A stretch of DNA of 64,000 nucleotides, taken from positions 1 to 64,000 of the forward strand of contig JBEDUQ010000292.1 in the NCBI GenBank assembly GCA_040414855.1, read 5' to 3'. The position numbers and the translations under genes are program-made. The notes beneath the pieces are model-generated. The model was not told the origin of the DNA. It did no database searches and saw only the letters and a program-made list of their open reading frames with translations. Shown piece by piece: positions 61,197-64,000 of this stretch. How positions within the stretch are numbered: position 1 is the stretch's first letter; every line of letters begins with the position of its first letter. Source of the DNA: DASVXQ01 sp040414855 (GTDB lineage: Bacteria > Actinomycetota > CALGFH01).

Positions 61197-61532
61197 GAGG
61201 AGTTGCGTCTGGATCGGCCGAACCGTCCCGGATTCTTCGCGGATCCTTCCGGATTCGTCCCGAAATGCACTGCAGCGACACTGGCGCACGGCTCGCCCCG
61301 GCGGCATTGGCCCACCGCCCGCCCGGCGGCATCGGCGCCTCCGGGCGCCCGGCTTATTTCCGCTGCTCAGCATGGCCGTCAACCGCGCGTCGCGCATTGA
61401 CAGGCCTTGGGAGCGTCCATATCATTGCCGAGCGAATCCCCGAGACATTCATCGCTTTTAACGACTCATCGCATTTCGCGGAGCCCGCTCCTTTCCTGTG
61501 GCGGCAATGTCGCGAGAGGAGGTTCCACTCGC

Positions 61533-62315
61533 ATGCCCAGCCGCAACGGGGACGAGAGCGGCACCAATTACTCCATCAGAGCGGTCCGGCGCGTCTGTGA
61601 GATCCTCGACCTGCTCCAGCGCTCGCCACAGGGAGTGGCCCTGCTCGACGTCACCAGGGCGACCGGACTGCCCAAGAGCTCGGCCTTCCGCTATCTCGCC
61701 ACCCTGGAGCGCCGCCGCTATGTCGAGCGCGACCCGCTCAGCGCCACCTACCGCGCCGGCTCGGCGTTCCTGCCTCTGCGTGCCCACGAGCCCGAGCTGC
61801 TGGCGCGGCGGGCCCGCCCCCACCTCGAGCGGCTCCGCGACCGTCTCGAGGAGACCATCAACCTCGGCATGCTCCAGGGCAACCGCGTGATCTACCTGGA
61901 GATCGTCGAGAGCCACCGGGCGATGCGGCTGGCGGCGCGCCGCGGCGACCGCGACCCGATCCACGCCACCGCGCTCGGCAAGGCGATCGCCGCCAACCTG
62001 CCGACCCGGCGGGTCCGGGCGATCCTCGACGCCGAGGGCATGCCGCGGCTGACGCAGCGGACGCTGACCGACGAGGACGCCTACCTCGCCGAGCTGGTGA
62101 GGACCCGCGACCGCGGCTACGCGCTCGACAACGGCGAGAGCGAGATCGACGGGCGCAGCGTCGCCGTGCCGGTGGTGGGCGGCAACCTGCCCGCGGCGAT
62201 CAGCTACAGCGCGCCGGCGAGCCGCTTCCCGCTCGACCGCGTCCCCGAGGTCGCCGGCACCCTGAAGCAGGTCGCGGCCGGCATCGCCGGCGAGCTTCGC
62301 ACCTCGCCGCGGTAG
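61533..62315 (+). CDS. IclR-family transcriptional regulator (paralogue)
   Basis: A 260-residue protein colinear with the minus-strand IclR at 60303: HTH YSIRAVRRVCEILDLLQRSP, LPKSSAFRYLATLERRRY; effector domain TINLGMLQGNRVIYLEIVES, HATALGKAIAANLPT, GYALDNGESEIDGRSVAVPV, AISYSAPASRFPLD. The conserved effector-domain length and motifs fit the acetate/glyoxylate-type fold, but the ligand is unknown. The ATG at 61533 has GGAGG ten bases upstream. The two genes are head to head and very probably arose by duplication. No metabolic gene follows directly on the plus strand. Confidence 0.9.
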   Translation: MPSRNGDESGTNYSIRAVRRVCEILDLLQRSPQGVALLDVTRATGLPKSSAFRYLATLERRRYVERDPLSATYRAGSAFLPLRAHEPELLARRARPHLERLRDRLEETINLGMLQGNRVIYLEIVESHRAMRLAARRGDRDPIHATALGKAIAANLPTRRVRAILDAEGMPRLTQRTLTDEDAYLAELVRTRDRGYALDNGESEIDGRSVAVPVVGGNLPAAISYSAPASRFPLDRVPEVAGTLKQVAAGIAGELRTSPR

Positions 62316-62638
62316 CGCCGCGGCGCCCCGCCCGGCCCGCCGGCGCGGTATACGGCGCACACCTGCACAATCGCACGGAGAAAAATGCCGACTCGTCCGG
62401 ACGCCCATCGCTACGGAATTCCACTGAGATATTCGAAACCGATACTCCACTCCGCGAGATACGCGCCGGGCCTCCCAGTTCACTCCGCGTGGACGCGCGG
62501 CTTCGACCGGTATGACGGCCTTTCCTCGGGACGCCTTGACGCTATGATCGCTGTACTGGCCGAGGGTGCTGACGGCGGGAACACGTGGTGGGGAGCACTG
62601 GCGAGGCGACCGCTCCTCCGATCGGGAAGGGGCAATCT
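62316..62638. other. Region between the IclR and TetR genes
   Basis: About 320 bp, AT-richer from 62370 to 62470 (for example gatattcgaaaccgatactc). No gene is supported; an upstream in-frame GTG at 62585 could lengthen the TetR protein by 18 residues. It probably contains the TetR promoter. Confidence 0.5.
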
Positions 62639-63193
62639 GTGCAGGACGAGGATGCGCTCCAACCTGCCGCGACATCGCGGCGAGAACAGATTCTCGGCTG
62701 CGCGCTCGAGCTGTTCCGAAAGCAGGGCTACGACCGGACCTCGCTGCGCGAGATCTCCGAGCGCCTCGGCATCTCGAAAAGCGGCCTGTATCACCACTTC
62801 GAGGCCAAGGACGACCTGGTTTCCAGTCTGGTCGACCCGCTGCTCGACCGGATCCACGAGATCTCGGTGACGCCTCGGCTCGGCACCAACGAGGACCTGC
62901 GCGCGTTCCTGGCGACCTATATCGACACCTTCATCGCCAACCGCGAGGTGCTCAGCCTGCTCGCCAACGACGTCGGGGTTCGCAACCATCCGCGCGTCCG
63001 CGAGCGGCTCGCGAGCGTCAACGACGAGATCTATCTGCACATCATCGGCCCCGACGCCGACCTCGCCGCCAGGGTGCAGGCGTCGCAGGTGCTGATCGGG
63101 CTCCAGGGCGCGGTGATCCGCTACGCCACCGCCGACCCCGAGGTGGTCCGCCAGGTCTGCCTCAGAACCGCCCTCGCCGCGCTATCGACCTGA
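62639..63193 (+). CDS. TetR-family transcriptional regulator
   Basis: A 184-residue regulator with the HTH at about residues 12-58 (TSRREQILGCALELFRKQGY, SLREISERLGISKSGLYHHF, EAKDDLVSSL) and a helical C-terminal ligand domain (LRAFLATYIDTFIANREVLS, then VQASQVLIGLQGAVIRYATA). GTG at 62639 with AAGGGG six bases upstream is used; GTG at 62585 is possible. Its end, LRTALAALST then TGA, lies in the first copy of a repeat of about 40 bp. It precedes the alpha/beta hydrolase but is 400 bp away, so a shared operon is unlikely. Confidence 0.87.
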   Translation: MQDEDALQPAATSRREQILGCALELFRKQGYDRTSLREISERLGISKSGLYHHFEAKDDLVSSLVDPLLDRIHEISVTPRLGTNEDLRAFLATYIDTFIANREVLSLLANDVGVRNHPRVRERLASVNDEIYLHIIGPDADLAARVQASQVLIGLQGAVIRYATADPEVVRQVCLRTALAALST

Positions 63194-63276
63194 AGGGCCA
63201 CCTCAGAACCGCCCTTCCCGCGCCGTCGACCTGAAGGCGCCTCAGAACCGCCCTTCCCGCGCCACCGACCTGAACC
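63161..63276 (+). repeat. Three tandem copies of a repeat of about 40 bp, starting inside the TetR gene end
   Basis: Copies start at ctcagaaccg at 63161, 63202 and 63241 (lengths 41, 39 and about 36). The first encodes LRTALAALST and the stop TGA (63191); the others repeat that stop at 63232 and 63271. Confidence 0.9.
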
Positions 63277-63595
63277 GGTCAAAGGATTTTTTATCGAATT
63301 TCTCCGGAAAGCCGCCACTCTCATGGAGCCCTCATCTCCAAAGCTGGAGATTGTCGTTGCAGCACCCTCCGGGCGCGTCCGGGAGGAGCGGGTGGCCGAT
63401 GCCAGGGACGCCACCTGCCCCTCCCGGGCCGCCCATTTCTCTTTGTCCCCAGGGTCTACCAGACTTGGCCCCGTCCCCGAGCGTTTCGCGCTCGGCGGGC
63501 GTGATAGCCCGCGCACTGGGAAAGGGTTCGGCGTAGCAGCGCTGGAGCGCAGCGCCGAGCGCCAAGCGGCGCGGAACGGCCGAGGGGAGGAGGGT
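63277..63595. other. Intergenic region before the alpha/beta hydrolase
   Basis: About 320 bp. It holds a T6 tract at 63284-63289, a 7-bp stem ATCTCCA-AAGC-TGGAGAT (63334-63351) and a 6-bp stem cgagcg-tttcg-cgctcg near 63479. A GAGGGGAGGAGG ribosome-binding site (63582-63593) serves the next gene. No CDS is supported. Confidence 0.55.
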
Positions 63596-64000
63596 GTGAG
63601 CGCGGAGAGCACGGTGAGCCTGCCGGCGGGCGAGGTGCGCCTGGCCGGTGAGCTGGCGGTGCCCGACTCGGCGCGCTGCGTGGTCCTGTTCGCGCACGGC
63701 ACCGGCAGCAGCCGCCTGAGCCCCCGCAACCGCTACGTCGCCGGCGTGCTCCAGCGGGCCGGCCTGGCCACCCTGCTGCTCGACCTGCTTACCGAGGAGG
63801 AGGAGCGGGCCGACCAGGAGCGGCGGCAGTTCGCCTTCGACATCCCGCTGCTGGCCGAGCGGCTGGTCGCGGCGATGCGGTGGCTCGCCGAGGACGGCCG
63901 GACCGCGCGGCTGCCGATCGGCCTGTTCGGCGCCAGCACTGGCGCCGCGGCGGCGCTGGTGGCGGCGGCCGAGCGGCCCGAGGACGTGGTGGCGGTGGTG
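63596..64000 (+). CDS. Alpha/beta hydrolase (dienelactone hydrolase-like), 3' end cut by window edge
   Basis: From GTG at 63596 the frame stays open for 135 codons to the end of the window. Visible features are the oxyanion region VVLFAHGTGSSRLSPRN, the following helix YVAGVLQRAGLATLLLDLL and the nucleophile elbow LFGASTGAAAAL (GxSxG, with Ser as nucleophile). This matches the short alpha/beta hydrolases related to dienelactone hydrolase, which in actinobacteria are often found near or fused to phosphoribosyltransferases. The acid and His residues lie beyond the window. A GAGGGGAGGAGG sequence supports the start. Confidence 0.85.
   Translation, partial: MSAESTVSLPAGEVRLAGELAVPDSARCVVLFAHGTGSSRLSPRNRYVAGVLQRAGLATLLLDLLTEEEERADQERRQFAFDIPLLAERLVAAMRWLAEDGRTARLPIGLFGASTGAAAALVAAAERPEDVVAVV

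Larger units (their letters stand above)
61089..61532. other. Divergent regulatory region between two IclR genes
   Basis: About 440 bp with no supported CDS. Besides the two inverted repeats listed separately, it holds GGAGG at 61518-61522 for the plus-strand gene and an AT-richer stretch from about 61420 to 61480. Short open frames across it are not convincing. Confidence 0.6.

Overview
The window is a very GC-rich chromosomal segment from an actinobacterium. The marks of the phylum are a WhiB-type Fe-S regulator (44113), a BldC-type MerR-like regulator (51494, minus strand), an LCP cell-wall ligase, an NlpC/P60 hydrolase with an N-terminal coiled coil, RsbW-like ATPase domains, and frequent GTG/TTG starts with start/stop overlaps. 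No transposase, integrase, CRISPR array, rRNA or tRNA was found, so this looks like core and metabolic accessory chromosome rather than a mobile island. The lineage cannot be fixed from the sequence alone.

Layout. 1-4.8 kb: CDF metal transporter (cut by the window edge), LCP protein, HFCD-type flavoprotein, MetE-like enzyme. 4.8-10.9 kb: a PucR-type regulator divergent from a five-gene branched-chain-type ABC importer (ATPase, ATPase, permease, permease, lipoprotein). 11-19 kb: small mixed genes, including RDD membrane protein, HxlR regulator, GNAT acetyltransferase, a TPP-enzyme/cyclase pair, a PPOX-type flavoprotein and a phytoene-dehydrogenase-like oxidoreductase. 19.3-29.7 kb: purine catabolism, consisting of an adenosine-deaminase-family gene on the plus strand facing a tight eight-gene minus-strand operon. 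Read in transcription order the operon encodes allantoinase, an allantoicase-OHCU decarboxylase fusion, HIU hydrolase, urate oxidase, the xanthine dehydrogenase FAD and Fe-S subunits, 8-oxoguanine deaminase and the molybdopterin subunit. Together these would take oxopurines through urate and allantoin to ureidoglycolate. 29.8-33.9 kb: transporter, membrane and cell-wall genes.

34.0-39.6 kb: a three-gene signalling operon made of a 1192-residue hybrid kinase with HAMP-like repeats of the Nik1/Os-1 type, a response-regulator/kinase fusion and a response-regulator/RsbW-like ATPase fusion. 40-44.4 kb: an amine-oxidase-like flavoprotein, a lipoprotein, and a BlaR1/BlaI-like pair divergent from the WhiB gene, with a regular operator array between them. 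44.5-50 kb: two efflux systems, each beside its own MarR or TetR regulator. 50-53.6 kb: a cluster of small regulators (Lrp, BldC, two XRE, RsbW-like) and an MBL hydrolase. 53.7-60.1 kb: an orphan CoxL-like molybdenum hydroxylase subunit, a hexapeptide acyltransferase and an oversized (1165 aa) GlmS-like protein. 60.3-64 kb: two divergent paralogous IclR regulators, a TetR regulator and the start of an alpha/beta hydrolase.

The most unusual sequence-level pattern is that many genes end inside short tandem duplications that include the stop codon (11 bp x5 at 4816, 23 bp x2 at 13103, 18 bp x2 at 31734, 9 bp x5 at 51353, 8 bp x2 at 53600, a 41-bp-spaced repeat at 56021, about 40 bp x3 at 63161). 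The stop codon is therefore repeated, in frame or in other frames, just past the gene end. The other main candidates for follow-up are the oversized GlmS-like enzyme, the allantoicase-OHCU decarboxylase fusion, the BlaI operator array shared with whiB, and a three-hairpin segment upstream of the flavoprotein at 40130.
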